In this document: piece after piece, positions 48,537 to 58,990 of the stretch
Position numbering within the stretch: the stretch's first letter is position 1
How the letters are laid out: the number at the start of each line of letters is the position of its first letter
Program-made: the position numbers and the translations under genes
The notes under the pieces: model-generated
Databases searched by the model: none
The model's input: the letters and a program-made list of their open reading frames with translations, nothing else
Told to the model about the DNA's origin: nothing
Source of the DNA: Porites lobata
Lineage: Eukaryota > Cnidaria > Anthozoa > Scleractinia > Poritidae
Assembly (NCBI GenBank): GCA_942486035.1
Contig: CALNXK010000104.1
Location: forward strand, 1,422,501 to 1,486,500
Direction of reading: 5' to 3'
Length of the DNA: 64,000 nucleotides

Positions 48537-49789
48537 ATGTTCCGTGTGATCTGCGTCAAAATGTTCGAAACTCGGCTAATAAGAGGTATTCGTACTACTC
48601 CCAACCCTACTAAGCACGCACCATATCTTGTTCAATCACACGCATAATAATAAGGGTAACGCCTTTGAAGGGTTTTTTTATTAATTATTTTCGCTGAAAT
48701 CGTTTTCTCTCAGGCAAGATCAGGCAGAAGGGCATAAATCTCAGCTCTCTGTGCAAGTTTAGGACACTTTTTATAATATCGACATTGACATAGGGGACGA
48801 AATCGTTATGTATGTATTTTGGCACATTCATTTACCAAGACGCAAATCTTTTTAAACGCCTCCCTATTATGGACACTGGATATAAATTAAAGAGGTCCCT
48901 CTCAAAAAAGTGCTTAAAATAAATTAACACACAGCCAAGGGGTTTAATGGATCTTTTACGGTATAGGTCAGTTTAGGGGTAGGAACGTCGTCCCCTTATT
49001 CATTGTCAAAATATCCTTTGTACCCCTTAGAAATTAATTAACTGGGAACCTCAAAAGGACATAAAGACGGGAAATGTAATGATTTTCAAGGAATATATTT
49101 GAAATGTCATGTGACCAAGAAAAACGATTCTAGAACTGAAGAAAGTTGTCCATTTTAATCATGCAAAGATTGCAACTGGTTTGTGCTGCTTTCATATTTG
49201 CTGGAGGCTGAATTACCTGAATCACAGGTAGACAAAGATACAGCCAAACCTCTATTATAACCGGCCTCCAGTCGCAGTAACGGAACGAGACAATATGAAA
49301 ACCACAGGAACTTTGCTTTACCTGGTGTGCGTCTCTCAAAACTGTGGGAAATGTTTCATACCCAAACATAATTTTTCAAGTTTGTTTTGTAGCAATTGCG
49401 ACTAGCTTTTTAGACAAATTACCCCAATTTACTTCTCCATTTTATAGCCGGCGCTTTCCTAAAAATAGTCGAAAAATGCTAGAAATCCGATTTCTTTTAA
49501 TGAACTAAGTTCACGTGAAATAGTCTTTCGGGAGTTTCGACAAATGCGGACCTCTGATATAAACGTAGATCCGTGATTTAAACGAAGCAGCGGGAGAAAA
49601 ACCTCTGGTATCGATTGCTTCCTTTGACAGTAACGTCTTACCTCTTGTAGGAGTATTTTATGTAAACCACCACTGCTTGGCACTAAGAAGGTTAGGAGGG
49701 TAATGTAGTGCCGCAAACATTAACAAGTCTTACTGAGAGCATGCGTTTATAGTCAAAAACGTAAAACAAACGAATTACCAGTATGTTCA

Positions 49790-50140
49790 CCAATATTACA
49801 TATACGCCTTCTATGGTTGGTACACTTCTTGCTACAATTGCTACTCTTGCTCATCTTGCTACACTTGCCATACCTGTTACGGTTGCTACACTTGCTGCAA
49901 TTGCTACGTTCGCTTCGATTGGTACACTTGCTACACTTGCTACGTTTGCTTTGCTTGCGTCACTTCCTAGTTTGCAAAGTTTGCTTGCTACATTTGCTAC
50001 CTGCGCATGCTACACTCGTTACTCTTGCTACGCTTTCAACGCTTGCTACAGTACATTTGCTATACTTACTACCCTTGCTACATTTGCTTGCTACACTTCT
50101 TGCCCTTGCTATGTTGGCTCCGCTTGCTACATTGAACAGG
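49790..50140. repeat. GCTACACTTGCTAC-type degenerate minisatellite
   Basis: Irregular repeats of CTTGCTAC and TTGCTACACTTGCTAC with period multiples of three run for about 330 bases. The overlapping plus-strand frames (Thr/Leu/Ala-rich and Leu-rich) follow from the repeat unit and are not convincing proteins. Confidence 0.75.
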
Positions 50141-51360
50141 TGGTATCAATAGACAACCTAATCAGAAACTTTCTACATTGTCTCATGAGCAATTCAAAAT
50201 AAGAAATAAATAGGATAAATTTATGTAAGTTGAAGATTTAGTTCAATTTTCCGTTTTGTATAAAAAAAATTATTAACCAAGACTTCCATCAGCCAATCAG
50301 GACACCGCTTCACTGAGGTACGATCTTTGAAGGCCAGTGTTTAATAACCTTACCCTAGAAGGTATACTTCCTTGAGAGCATTACAATTAAACTGCACATC
50401 ATTGCTTTGATACTTATTATAGACACCAGTTCAGATACACAAAGCGATAAATTTATTTAGAGAAGTTAATTTTTATAGGCACAATTTAGGTCAGGAGTAA
50501 AACGTATTCTCTTTACAGATGTGTGATTAAAGGTCATTTAGACATAAATCAAACTTGGAAAAACTGTTTTCTACAAAACAGTGATCAACGGACAATTAAT
50601 TTGTTTTGACCAGGCACAAAACAATTACTGAGTTTAATTTCCCTAGATGTCTTTCTTTTTTCTTTCCGGCTTAATCTCTTGTATGTAAAAGGTGGTCGAC
50701 AAGACAAATCAGAAAACTTGATGGTAAAAACAACGTGGGGAGCGCGAAAAAGCCTGGGCAATGAAATAGAAATCTTTCGCCTATCAAAAGGACTAGCGGT
50801 AAATGTAGAACTACATTAATTTTATTAGTGATTTAACCTAGTGACTGAACAGGGAATTTGACTTCAGTATTAGAATGGATACCAATCCAGACACTAATAA
50901 ACTTACACCAATCTGCCAAAAGAAACTACAACTGTGTAAATATTATAACTGCAGTAAATTGCTAGTCTAAAGTGCCTCTGTCCCATGCGGTATCCCATGT
51001 GGTAAATTGATACCAATGGTGGTGATAAAATTGACTTCTGATTCCTGATATTTTTCAGGTAGCTATAAAACAAGTTTCAAGTGTGCACGACTAGTCGCAA
51101 AATAAGCAACGAAACGTGCACTGTAATTTTCAGACTACGCAAAGCTTCAACTTATTTATTAACGACATATTATAATTTTCTTTTCTGGATAAGGTGTTCC
51201 TTTTCTTGCAAGGAACGCTCCACCTCGTAATTGGGACAAAATTGAAAACTGACTTCAACTTCAGATAGTTTGGAGCTGCTTCACTTCATCATACCTATAC
51301 AACAACAGCAACAGCAAAAAGCAATGTTAGCAAGCTAACAAAAGGAAAGGACGTCAATGG

Positions 51361-51456
51361 CTGTCCCGACTGTTTCTCACATACCCCTATCGGTACGCTC
51401 TCTCTCTCGCTTCGCTCGTTTCTCCCAAAAAGACTCCAGCATTCATGAGGACATTA
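51361..51456 (+). repeat. Left terminal inverted repeat, outer part
   Basis: TGTCCCGACTGTTTCTCAC through CTCGCTTCGCTCGTTTCTCC to CATTCATGAGGACATT is the inverted complement of about 61785-61872 with few mismatches. It stops at 51456 where the Harbinger element begins, and its inner remainder resumes at 55249 (ACATTTCCTTCATC, then TATACAGTGGCC). Confidence 0.8.
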
Positions 51457-51625
51457 GGGAGTTTAAGATACGGTCACTACGGACTACGGACTACGTCTGG
51501 GCGTGAGAATCCAAGCCACGCGTGGACTGGACCGACTACGCTAAAAGGGCGCGAAAATTGGAGTGTTGTTTGACGTTAAGATCGTGACAACGACTACGGA
51601 CTACGGCTGCACTTGGAAAAAAAAA

Positions 51626-52708
51626 ATGTCCTTCGAAGATGCTAGAAACGCCCTTTTAATCGCTTATGCGGATGGTTTTCTGGATGATGAAGAGTTTATT
51701 GTTCTTTACGATTATTACCAACCCGTTAATCCTTCATTTCCGTACTGGAATTTTGATCCATTCTGTTTGGATGTGTTCGACTCTTGCGAGTGCGAAGCTC
51801 ACTTCAGGGTGGCCAAGGATGATATTCCGATGTTATTGAACGCATTGCGGATTCCGGCGAGTTTCAAGTGCCCACAGGGAACAGTTTGCAGTGGCTTAGA
51901 AGGACTTTGTTTACTGCTAAAACGATTAGCATACCCATGCCGCTATTTCGATTTAATTTCAACTTTTGGACGTCCGGTGCCAGAGATGTGCATGATCGCT
52001 AACACTGTATTTGATTGGGTTTTTAATGAACATGGGTTTCGTTTAACCTCTTGGAATCAGCCATTTCTTACCCCTGCTTGCCTTCAAGAATACGCCTGTG
52101 CTATAGCAAGACAAGGAAGTCCACTTACCAATTGTTTTGGTTTCATTGACGGCACGGTTCGCCCCATATGTCGCCCTGGAGAAAAACAGCGCGTTGTATA
52201 CAACGGGCACAAGCGTGTTCATGCGCTAAAATTTCAATCCGTAGTAGTGCCAAATGGTTTGATAGCAAATCTTTATGGTCCGGTGGAGGGTGCACGCCAC
52301 GATGCAGGGATGCTTAAAGACTCTGGCCTGCTGCAAACGCTGGAAAGAGAAGCTTACAATCCAAGGGGGGACGTCCTACGTCTCTATGGAGACCCAGCTT
52401 ACCCTCTTCGTCCTCATTTAATGGCCCCTTACCGAATAGGGGAGGTCCCAGTATTTACAGCCGATATGGAAGCATTTAATTCAGCAATGAGTTCTGCTAG
52501 AGCTTCGGTGGAATGTCTATTTGGCGATATCTCCAACTCGTTCAAGTTCTTAGATTTCAAGAAAAACTTAAAGTTAGGATTAAGCGCAGTTGGAAAGCAG
52601 TATATAGTGTCCGCACTGTTTAGAAATATTCTCACCTGCCTTTATGGTAACACAACATCAACACATTTTCAACTTGATCCACCAACTGTTCAAGACTATT
52701 CGGCCTAA
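51626..52708 (+). CDS. Harbinger-type DDE transposase (DDE_Tnp_4-like)
   Basis: An uninterrupted frame of 360 codons from the ATG at 51626. An upstream in-frame ATG at 51563 would add 21 residues encoded within the element's subterminal repeat and is less likely to be used. Catalytic motifs are visible in order: FIDGT (Asp175), an RHD block in VEGARHDAGML (Asp226), GDPAYP (Asp256), and an SARASVECLFG block (Glu296). The VYNGHKRVHALKFQ segment before the second Asp is typical of this family. The N-terminal 150 residues should form the helical DNA-binding part. The protein would cut and rejoin the element ends in the nucleus together with its Myb-like partner. No frameshift or stop is seen, so the gene looks coding-competent. 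Confidence 0.9.
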   Translation: MSFEDARNALLIAYADGFLDDEEFIVLYDYYQPVNPSFPYWNFDPFCLDVFDSCECEAHFRVAKDDIPMLLNALRIPASFKCPQGTVCSGLEGLCLLLKRLAYPCRYFDLISTFGRPVPEMCMIANTVFDWVFNEHGFRLTSWNQPFLTPACLQEYACAIARQGSPLTNCFGFIDGTVRPICRPGEKQRVVYNGHKRVHALKFQSVVVPNGLIANLYGPVEGARHDAGMLKDSGLLQTLEREAYNPRGDVLRLYGDPAYPLRPHLMAPYRIGEVPVFTADMEAFNSAMSSARASVECLFGDISNSFKFLDFKKNLKLGLSAVGKQYIVSALFRNILTCLYGNTTSTHFQLDPPTVQDYSA

Positions 52709-53563
52709 TGGCATCACAGTATATCAAGTAGAGATGTCTGAGCCCGATGCCAAGTTACAAAATATATTAGGTTGTTCTTGCAGCTAATCCAGGATTTCAG
52801 GTTTTATTTTTTCATGAAATATTACTGCTAGTGTCTGGTGAGTCTTCAGTCCGTGAAAATGAAATTTAAAAAGAGAAAGCAGCAAGGCTTAAAAAAAGAA
52901 TAAAACAAATGTTCACTTAAATCCAGGACAAAGCAGCCTTTTCGTATAACCCAGTAAGTTCTTATGAAGTACTAATCAGATTTTAAAACATTGGTCAGAG
53001 TTGTCTTTGTTTGCCGGGTGTTGGGTCAAGGAGAGGGTCTGAACCAGGAAGGAAGGGCACAGAAAACTCTGATTGACAATAAGTTTATGTTTTTGTAATA
53101 GAATGAATTTGTTAAACCTTAAACTTAAGTATGCAGTTGCCATGGTAATCATCTACGGTATGTGCAACAACTTTACTATGAACTAATACAGTGACTATTC
53201 ACTGTTAACTTAATTCCTGTATGAAAAAGATAATGGATCCAAACCGTCAAAGAAATAAAAATTTCATGACCATTTTGGTAAAAATATTAAATTCCTGTAT
53301 TATGGAAAACATGAACAATAAACAAGTTATCCTTTTTCTTGTTTCTACTTGCAATAATTCACCAAACAAAGTTCACCACGCATGCTTATGTATTTTTGGG
53401 GAATTTCTGATAACTGATAGAAAAATGCAACAGTTTGTTAAAGGTTCTGTGAAACAAACAACAACGTATTAGAGTCTCCAAAAAATGCAAAATGCCCCTT
53501 TAAATTGAATGTATGGGATGGCAAAACAACCAAGCTCTCAAACAACAAAACTCTTAAATGTTA

Positions 53564-54292
53564 TCACTTTGTAAGTTTCTGTACTAGAGCAAGAACAAGG
53601 TTTTGTGTGTTCATTTGACTTTGCATCATTTGCTTCATCTGCTCTTGTTGCACTTTGAATTGCTCTTTTTGCTGCTCAGCCTGAAGTTGCAGCTGCTGTC
53701 TTTGAAGTTCCAGCTCTTCTTTTCTGAAGTCTGTTTCCTTGGCTGTTTTCTCTGCTAAATACTGAAAAGGATCAGAACTAGCTTTTTTTCTTCCTCTTCT
53801 CTTTACAGTCTTCTTCTCTGTGGCACTTTCGTCCCCAGAATCAGAGGCTTCACCACTTGCTCCAGCCTTTGCCCACGTGGTCATGGCTTTATCTCTACAT
53901 GCAAGTGCATCCTTCCTCTTCTGGTCATCTTTTTTGCTGTTTGCATTTCCTACACGAAGTGTTGTTGACTCCATGGCCGCAACTATTTCCTCAAGCAATG
54001 TTTCGTTTTCTGTTGGTGGATCAGGGTTGATCCCACTTGCTTTTTCTTCTTTGTTTTTCTTGTTCTTGTAGTCTTTTAACAGCTTGTTAAATTGTTCCCT
54101 CACGCTTCGCTGATCCCGAGGCATGTCTCTAAAAAGACTGAAGCAGTTTAGTTTTTCGGCTACTTCTGTCCATTTTTGGCCAGCTTCCTTGCTGCCCACT
54201 TTGTACAGAAATGGCTCCGAGGAGTATAATTCCCGAAGGAGCAGAGTATTTTTTGCTTCATTCCAACGAAACGGCCCACTAAAAAGGAACAC
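53564..54292 (-). CDS. Harbinger Myb/SANT-like DNA-binding protein
   Basis: A 242-codon minus-strand frame. The N-terminal 80 residues (GPFRWNEAKNTLLLRELY, later QKWTEVAEKLN and RSVREQFNKLLKDYK) have the regularly spaced Trp and helices of a Myb/SANT or trihelix domain. A basic stretch (KRRGRKKA) follows as a likely nuclear signal, then a Gln/Lys-rich coiled coil (about residues 185-235). Harbinger elements use such a protein to bring the transposase to the nucleus and ends. The visible first Met may not be the true start: CCTTTTTAG at 54279 could be a 3' splice site, with a 42-nt exon at 54675-54716 (donor GTAAGC) joining in phase to give NGPFRW. No defects were seen in the exon. Confidence 0.8.
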   Translation of the reverse strand: MFLFSGPFRWNEAKNTLLLRELYSSEPFLYKVGSKEAGQKWTEVAEKLNCFSLFRDMPRDQRSVREQFNKLLKDYKNKKNKEEKASGINPDPPTENETLLEEIVAAMESTTLRVGNANSKKDDQKRKDALACRDKAMTTWAKAGASGEASDSGDESATEKKTVKRRGRKKASSDPFQYLAEKTAKETDFRKEELELQRQQLQLQAEQQKEQFKVQQEQMKQMMQSQMNTQNLVLALVQKLTK

Positions 54293-55248
54293 ATTTTATA
54301 AAATTAATACGTAGCATCAAAGTATTTTCTTAATACAAAATTGCATCCTGCCAATCACGTTTTATCACCTGTTGATCAATAACACCATAAAAAGCTGTCC
54401 TTAGGCTGCTGTCTCCAGTCAGTAAATTATTTTATTTGGGAAACAAGGTTAAATTCCAAAAAACATTAATTTTAAATCCAAAGAAAACATAAGACTCCCA
54501 ATTTGGTCATCGTATCAGATTTCGATTCACCATAGTTCTCCATTAACTTCCCTTCCCAAGCTTCAACTCTCCTTCTGCATATCAATTTTAGGACACAAAA
54601 CCAGTATATAAATTAATGTATGAGCATTTGAAAAACGATTTATACAAATGCCATTTTCAGACATGTGAGCTTACTTTGTTCGAACAGAGACGGCTGACTC
54701 GCCACTGGAGCACACACTAAAGAGACAAACAAATACCCAATCAGTGTCATGATTGACAATGAAGTTTCCGTTTATATAAAACAGGGTTCGTACTCTTTTT
54801 GAGCCCTTCAAATTCCATGAAAGTTTCCATTACTTTTTCCATGACCTTTTCCAGTCTTCCATGACTTTGGTTATTTCCTTCATCCTATTTAGGTACAGTG
54901 GCCTTTAGTGTCCCCACCACTACAAGCCGTTTAAATGTCCTTATTTTGGATTTTCTAGCAAACCTTCACCCCAATGACCGACAATTAAATTCCATGCCAC
55001 CTTTTTTAAATTTCATGTTTCTTTTCCATGACCTGTACTTTTTTACATTTTTTGATTTGGAAAAAGTACATACTTCCAACAAAGTTCGCAGTTCAAAAAG
55101 TCGATTGTCATCCTAATTCTTCAACATTAATTTTTTTTTTGGTTTTTGGATAGTTTTAGTCATTCCAAAATCGGCAAAAAAAAATTCCCTCACTACGCGA
55201 ATCTCTTTTGAGCTCTGTCTGTATTACCGTAGTCCGTAGTCCGCAAAC
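54293..55248. other. Right part of the Harbinger element
   Basis: It contains a possible upstream exon of the Myb-like gene (54675-54716), a block near 54785-55100 rich in TTCCATGA / CCATGACTT repeats, and, at 55129-55225, a degenerate duplicate of 55319-55383 (shared GGTTTTTGGATAGTTT and CTTTTGAGCTCTGTCTGTA). No further protein was recognised. Confidence 0.45.
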
Positions 55249-55321
55249 ATTTCCTTCATCTATACAGTGGCCTACCTTTCACCACCCCTTTTGTTCTTTT
55301 TTTCCGTTGTCAATTCTTCGA

Positions 55322-57073
55322 TTAATTTTTGCTGGTTTTTGGATAGTTTGTCATTGCTTCCACTTTTGAGCTCTGTCTGTAAGCTGCAACACTTCTGTAA
55401 CCCACCTTTCCGTCATAATAAAAGAACTTGTTAACGGGATCATCTTTAATTTTTAATGTTATCCCAAGTTTGGTTAATCTCTCACGCAATTGTGTTTCAT
55501 TTTCCATACTGACCTTGAATTTGACCTCTTTGCTTTTCAAATTAGGGTTTGATTTTATGTTCAATAATTTGTCACCATATTTCGTAGCGTATTCATCGAT
55601 CCACTCATTTTCAACCTATTCGAGTGTTTTTCTGTCTTTACTCGGGGCTTTAACAATGAGTTTCATCTTCGGAATATATAGTTGCGATTTTTATACACTT
55701 GGCTCGTTTTGTTAGTAACATGGCATTTGAGTCTTGTGTGAGTTTTTCGCAAGTTAACCCAACATATATCTTATCGCTATTTTCAAATGTAACTTCATAT
55801 ATTTTGCCATAAAGAAAATCGCCGTTAAAGTGACTATTCGTTAGTTCTAATTTTGGTTGAAGACGAGGTACATATTTTCTTTTTAGTTTTTGGTTATTAA
55901 GATGGATGTACTCAAATTTGGCAGTTCGGCTAAGACAAGTGTACAACTGTTTTTTATCCATTCCGTTCACATCGAGGATATTATAGTTTTCTTTGATATC
56001 GGCACCTTGGTATTTATACACAGTACAGCAAAATGCAGGGATAAAACTTTGTCTGAAATCATTGTGCTCAAACCATACGTTATTAACTTTGAAACTAGTG
56101 CCGTGTTCATCTATTTCATCAATCGTGAATTCCATCATATTAAACATGCACTCCCTTTTTAAGTTTTGCGTGACGAGAATAGGCATACCGACAGCTACTT
56201 TATAATGTTTTGCTTTTCCGTTATATTTAAAGTTTACCACGTTGTGCTTTTTGTTTTTGACAAACTCATTGCAACAAATTTCTGTAACTGTTCTTCTCGT
56301 TTTATTGAGATACATATGTTCTTATAGTATTTACCAATAGCAGGAAATTCAGGCTGTATTTTTCCAGTTTTCAAAAATTTGGTTAACATGTCCGGTGTTT
56401 TTGTATCGTACCGTGAACAGCCCTCAATGTACTCCAGTTTTACTCTTTCTGGACACATACCCATTATGGTTTTGGAAGTGAAGTAATTATAATGTATCTA
56501 GGAATGGCCTTCAACAGGGTCACACTGGTTTTTGTCGCCGAATAGATGTACTGTATTGCAATATTTGGAACAAGCTTTGTATATTTTAGTCATCCGTTTG
56601 TTGGCAACCATACTGTACTCCTCAATGAAGATAGTTTTGCCCTCAAGATCGGAAATATCACGGCCATGCCAGTCACAAGAGTCAAATGTATGACAAATGC
56701 CGCTCAGATCCTCTCTTCTGTTTTTATCACAGATATTCCTGAGTGTCTCTTTTACGTTCTCAAAAGTCTTATTAGTGAAGGATAGTATGATTGGATTCTC
56801 AGCTTTTAGCACCATTTTGCAGAGTTTTGTTGTTTTGCCAAAGCCAGCTTCTCCATGATAAATACAGCCAGTTCCTGTTTGAGTTTTGTAGTCATTGATG
56901 TCCATATTTTCGCGATAATGTTTTTCAAAGTATGTGGAATTGGAGTCTGTCATATCCGCATTGCCAATATTTTTTACTTTGAAGTTAACATCTTTCTTGT
57001 TTGGATATGTGACTTTAGGGCTAGTCATATAAAATCCGTCTTTATTATATACATACTGAGAAATACTCACCAA
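55322..57073 (-). pseudogene. SF1 helicase with C-terminal GIY-YIG nuclease region, broken
   Basis: On the minus strand 57073-56498 encodes the N-terminal half of a superfamily 1 helicase: Walker A GEAGFGKTT (residues 74-82), Walker B-like FIEEYSM, and motif III-like HLFGDKNQCDP. The frame then breaks; 56464-56234 and 56315-55650 continue in other frames, the latter with motif V-like CTVYKYQGADI and motif VI-like YTCLSRTAKF. It is followed by a GIY-YIG region (GKIYEVTFENSDKIYVGLTC) and, after one more stop, an EWIDEYATKYGDKLLN block, then a C-terminal domain ending at 55322. There are at least two frame shifts and a stop, and the N-terminus looks truncated. A helicase-nuclease of this kind probably served replication or end processing of the element; that role is inferred. 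The host is not predicted to make a full protein. Confidence 0.75.
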
Positions 57074-57104
57074 AAAGCTATGTCGTAAATTTTCGTACGC
57101 AAAT

Positions 57105-57230
57105 TAGTTCTAGCCAATCAGAGGAGCGAACGGTGGTTTTCACACGTGAAAAAAATGATACGTCCAATCAGAATCGCGAGCGATGTTTTTTCACGTGTGA
57201 GAAAAATGATACGTCCAATCAGAAGCCACA
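57105..57230. promoter_or_regulatory. Divergent promoter region with tandem repeats and three CCAAT boxes
   Basis: Between the minus-strand helicase gene and the plus-strand genes, a unit of about 50 bases containing CACGTG, GAAAAAAATGATACGTCC and AATCAGAA is repeated twice (about 57138-57175 and 57190-57224). CCAATCAG occurs three times (57114, 57164 and 57213 approximately). Paired CACGTG and CCAAT elements suggest a shared control region for genes on both sides. Confidence 0.5.
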
Positions 57231-58050
57231 GAGGTGTGTGAGTGTCGCGCCAAAATTCCCGCCTTTTATTGCATCTTGCAGCGCCTCTTCGCACACATTC
57301 AACGAGAAAAGTTTTCCTCAAAGAGTTTTTCTCGCTAAAAAAGAGAAAAACATTTCGGAAATAGAGTGGAACGGTTTCGTTTGTTTCACTGTCGATAAAG
57401 AAAACGGTAGAGAGCCGGAGAAACAACATCGGAAAGGGATAAACAGAACGAGACGTAAGCTCTTGTTGTGCTTTTTGTCGGAGCTACTTTGCCTTTCATT
57501 TAAGCTTAAGCTTATATTGAAACCGGCCATTTTACTTAAATTCACTCATTTTCAATTGTGCATTGAGAACAAACAGTTAAGATTACTTATAGTTCTTAGA
57601 TTACCTCATATCCTCACCGTCATTCATGTTTTTAACAAACGTTTTTACTAAAAAGCTGATACTTGGTTTTCGTTGTCATTTTGCTGTAAGTGTGTAGCGG
57701 CAAATTTTATCATTTTTGAAAGATTTAAAAAGAAAGGCCGCCAAAATGATGAATGTCTCAGTATGTATATAATAAACACAATACCACATGGAAAGTGCTT
57801 TGTACGGTATTTACGCACTCGTTGTTTTTGTATCAGAAATCGAACGAGTGAGCGCAGCGAACGAGTAAGATTTCTGATACTTCAACAACTCGTTCGTAAA
57901 TACCGTACGCCAGCACTTTCCATGAAGTATTCTCTATGTATTTACGGAATATAGAATATTAATTATGGACTAAAAAAGCTCACTCCTGTGGCACAAAAAG
58001 GTGGGTCTGAAGCTCTTGACCAATTGTAAATACAGATCAGACCCAAAAAG
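57231..58050. other. Intergenic part of the viral element, with a large hairpin
   Basis: A plus-strand frame (57133-57651, 172 codons) starts inside the promoter repeats and has no recognisable domain; a real basic protein cannot be excluded. At 57789-57928 GGAAAGTGCTTTGTACGG / TATTTACGCACTCGTTG pairs with CAACTCGTTCGTAAATA / CCGTACGCCAGCACTTTCC around a GAACGAGTGAGCGCAGC core, forming a strong hairpin. Confidence 0.45.
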
Positions 58051-58990
58051 GCATATAAAACCAATAGGGAAGACCTTGGAGACCCAGATCCATATAAAAT
58101 AGTTGGTAGGAAAAGGGGTGGTGACGTCATGCAAGAATTAACAAACAAACTAAATGACATCTTAACAGACCCCAAAAAATACAAAAAATATCAACAGGAT
58201 CTGGCCAAATATGCTTGGGAACAAGCACAAATATTTGGATATGGGGGGACATTGGGGCAATTTTTATCGACACTCTGTTTAGGACATATTTTTCAACAAG
58301 GATCTAGCATCCTAGATAAGGCCTGAGATAAGCTTACAAAAAGTGGAGTCTCAGGATCTCCGTATCACGTGGATTTCAAAACCAGATTCAAATTGTTAAA
58401 AGACCCTGATTTATGGAAAACTCCCGCCAAAAAAGAAGAAGCTGACATGAAAAAGCGTGTGGATGCATCACATAGATCGTATGACGCTGTTAAAAACTTG
58501 GGCTTCAAAGTTTGTTACTCTACTTTTACAAAAACGATTGGAGCTGTTCCTAAACCCTCTTTTACATTCCCAGGATTTGGAAGTGGAATAGACATTCACA
58601 AGCAAATTGGCAAATTACCAAAACCAAAGGCCTGACGGACATTACCAGGGCATGAATACCGGTCCGTATAATGATTAAGAAAACCAAGTACGACATGACC
58701 CAGAAACGGGCGAAATATTAGAAAGATATGATCCACCAACTGGAAGAACAGATGTTATAGCCATGCAGCATAACGTTGATTATTCCGTCCGTGGTGATAA
58801 CCAGAAGTGCAAACATAAGGCTGACCGAAAAATGGTAAAATCACTTGATGCCATTCCATAGATAGACAATGGGGCCATTGGCAGGCTAGAAATGTAATCA
58901 ACTCAAAGCAGAAACTCGGGCTTGGTTTAAACTGAAAAAGCCGTCGAGTGAAGAAAACTGGCAACAGCAATTAGCAGATGAATTACATAA
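58051..58990 (+). pseudogene. Phospholipase A2-like virus structural protein, broken
   Basis: Pieces in order: an acidic/aromatic start (about 58060-58325, with DPKKYKKYQQDLAKYAWEQ), a middle part (58369-58635, ending PKPSFTFPGFGSGIDIHKQ), then after a frameshift the core: LPGHEY (about 58640), TGPYND (about 58660) and DVIAMQHNVDYSV (about 58753-58790). GPYN-type loop plus a His-Asp pair is the layout of the phospholipase A2 domain of parvoviruses and related minor capsid or entry proteins of Polinton/adintovirus-type elements. Here the Asp after the active His is Asn, and stops and shifts occur at 58326, around 58655 and 58860. The gene is dead. Its role in the ancestor, membrane breach during entry, is known for the family and only inferred here. 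Confidence 0.6.

Larger units (their letters stand above)
46340..51360. other. Intergenic spacer without recognised genes
   Basis: No protein domain or convincing exon was found on either strand. Contents: (TA)n at 46338-46361, a short C-run near 46662, a MITE at 48274-48536, and a minisatellite at 49790-50140. Isolated open frames (47843-48157, 48387-48647, 49130-49369, 49459-49716) have no motif and overlap other frames. Confidence 0.5.
51457..55248. mobile_element. Harbinger-type DNA transposon nested in the left terminal repeat
   Basis: The left end is TTA followed by GGGAGTTTAAGATACGG and ACTACGGACTACGGACTACG. The right end carries CCGTAGTCCGTAGTCCG near 55227-55243 but lacks the expected final CTTAAACTCCC, so it is truncated or rearranged. 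Inside are a transposase gene on the plus strand and a convergent Myb/SANT-like gene on the minus strand, the two-gene arrangement standard for Harbinger elements. The transposase ORF is intact, so the insertion is probably fairly recent, although the damaged right end should prevent further movement. Confidence 0.8.

Noticed and set aside
49783..50202. 139- and 111-codon Thr/Ala/Leu/Cys-rich frames
   Set aside because: They derive from a degenerate GCTACACTTGCTAC minisatellite and overlap each other.
51361..51456. CTCGCTTCGCTCG palindrome as a stand-alone regulatory site
   Set aside because: It is part of the terminal inverted repeat and is explained by the element end.
57133..57651. 172-codon plus-strand frame in the viral element
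   Set aside because: Starts within the promoter repeats and shows no domain; kept only as a possibility in the intergenic entry.
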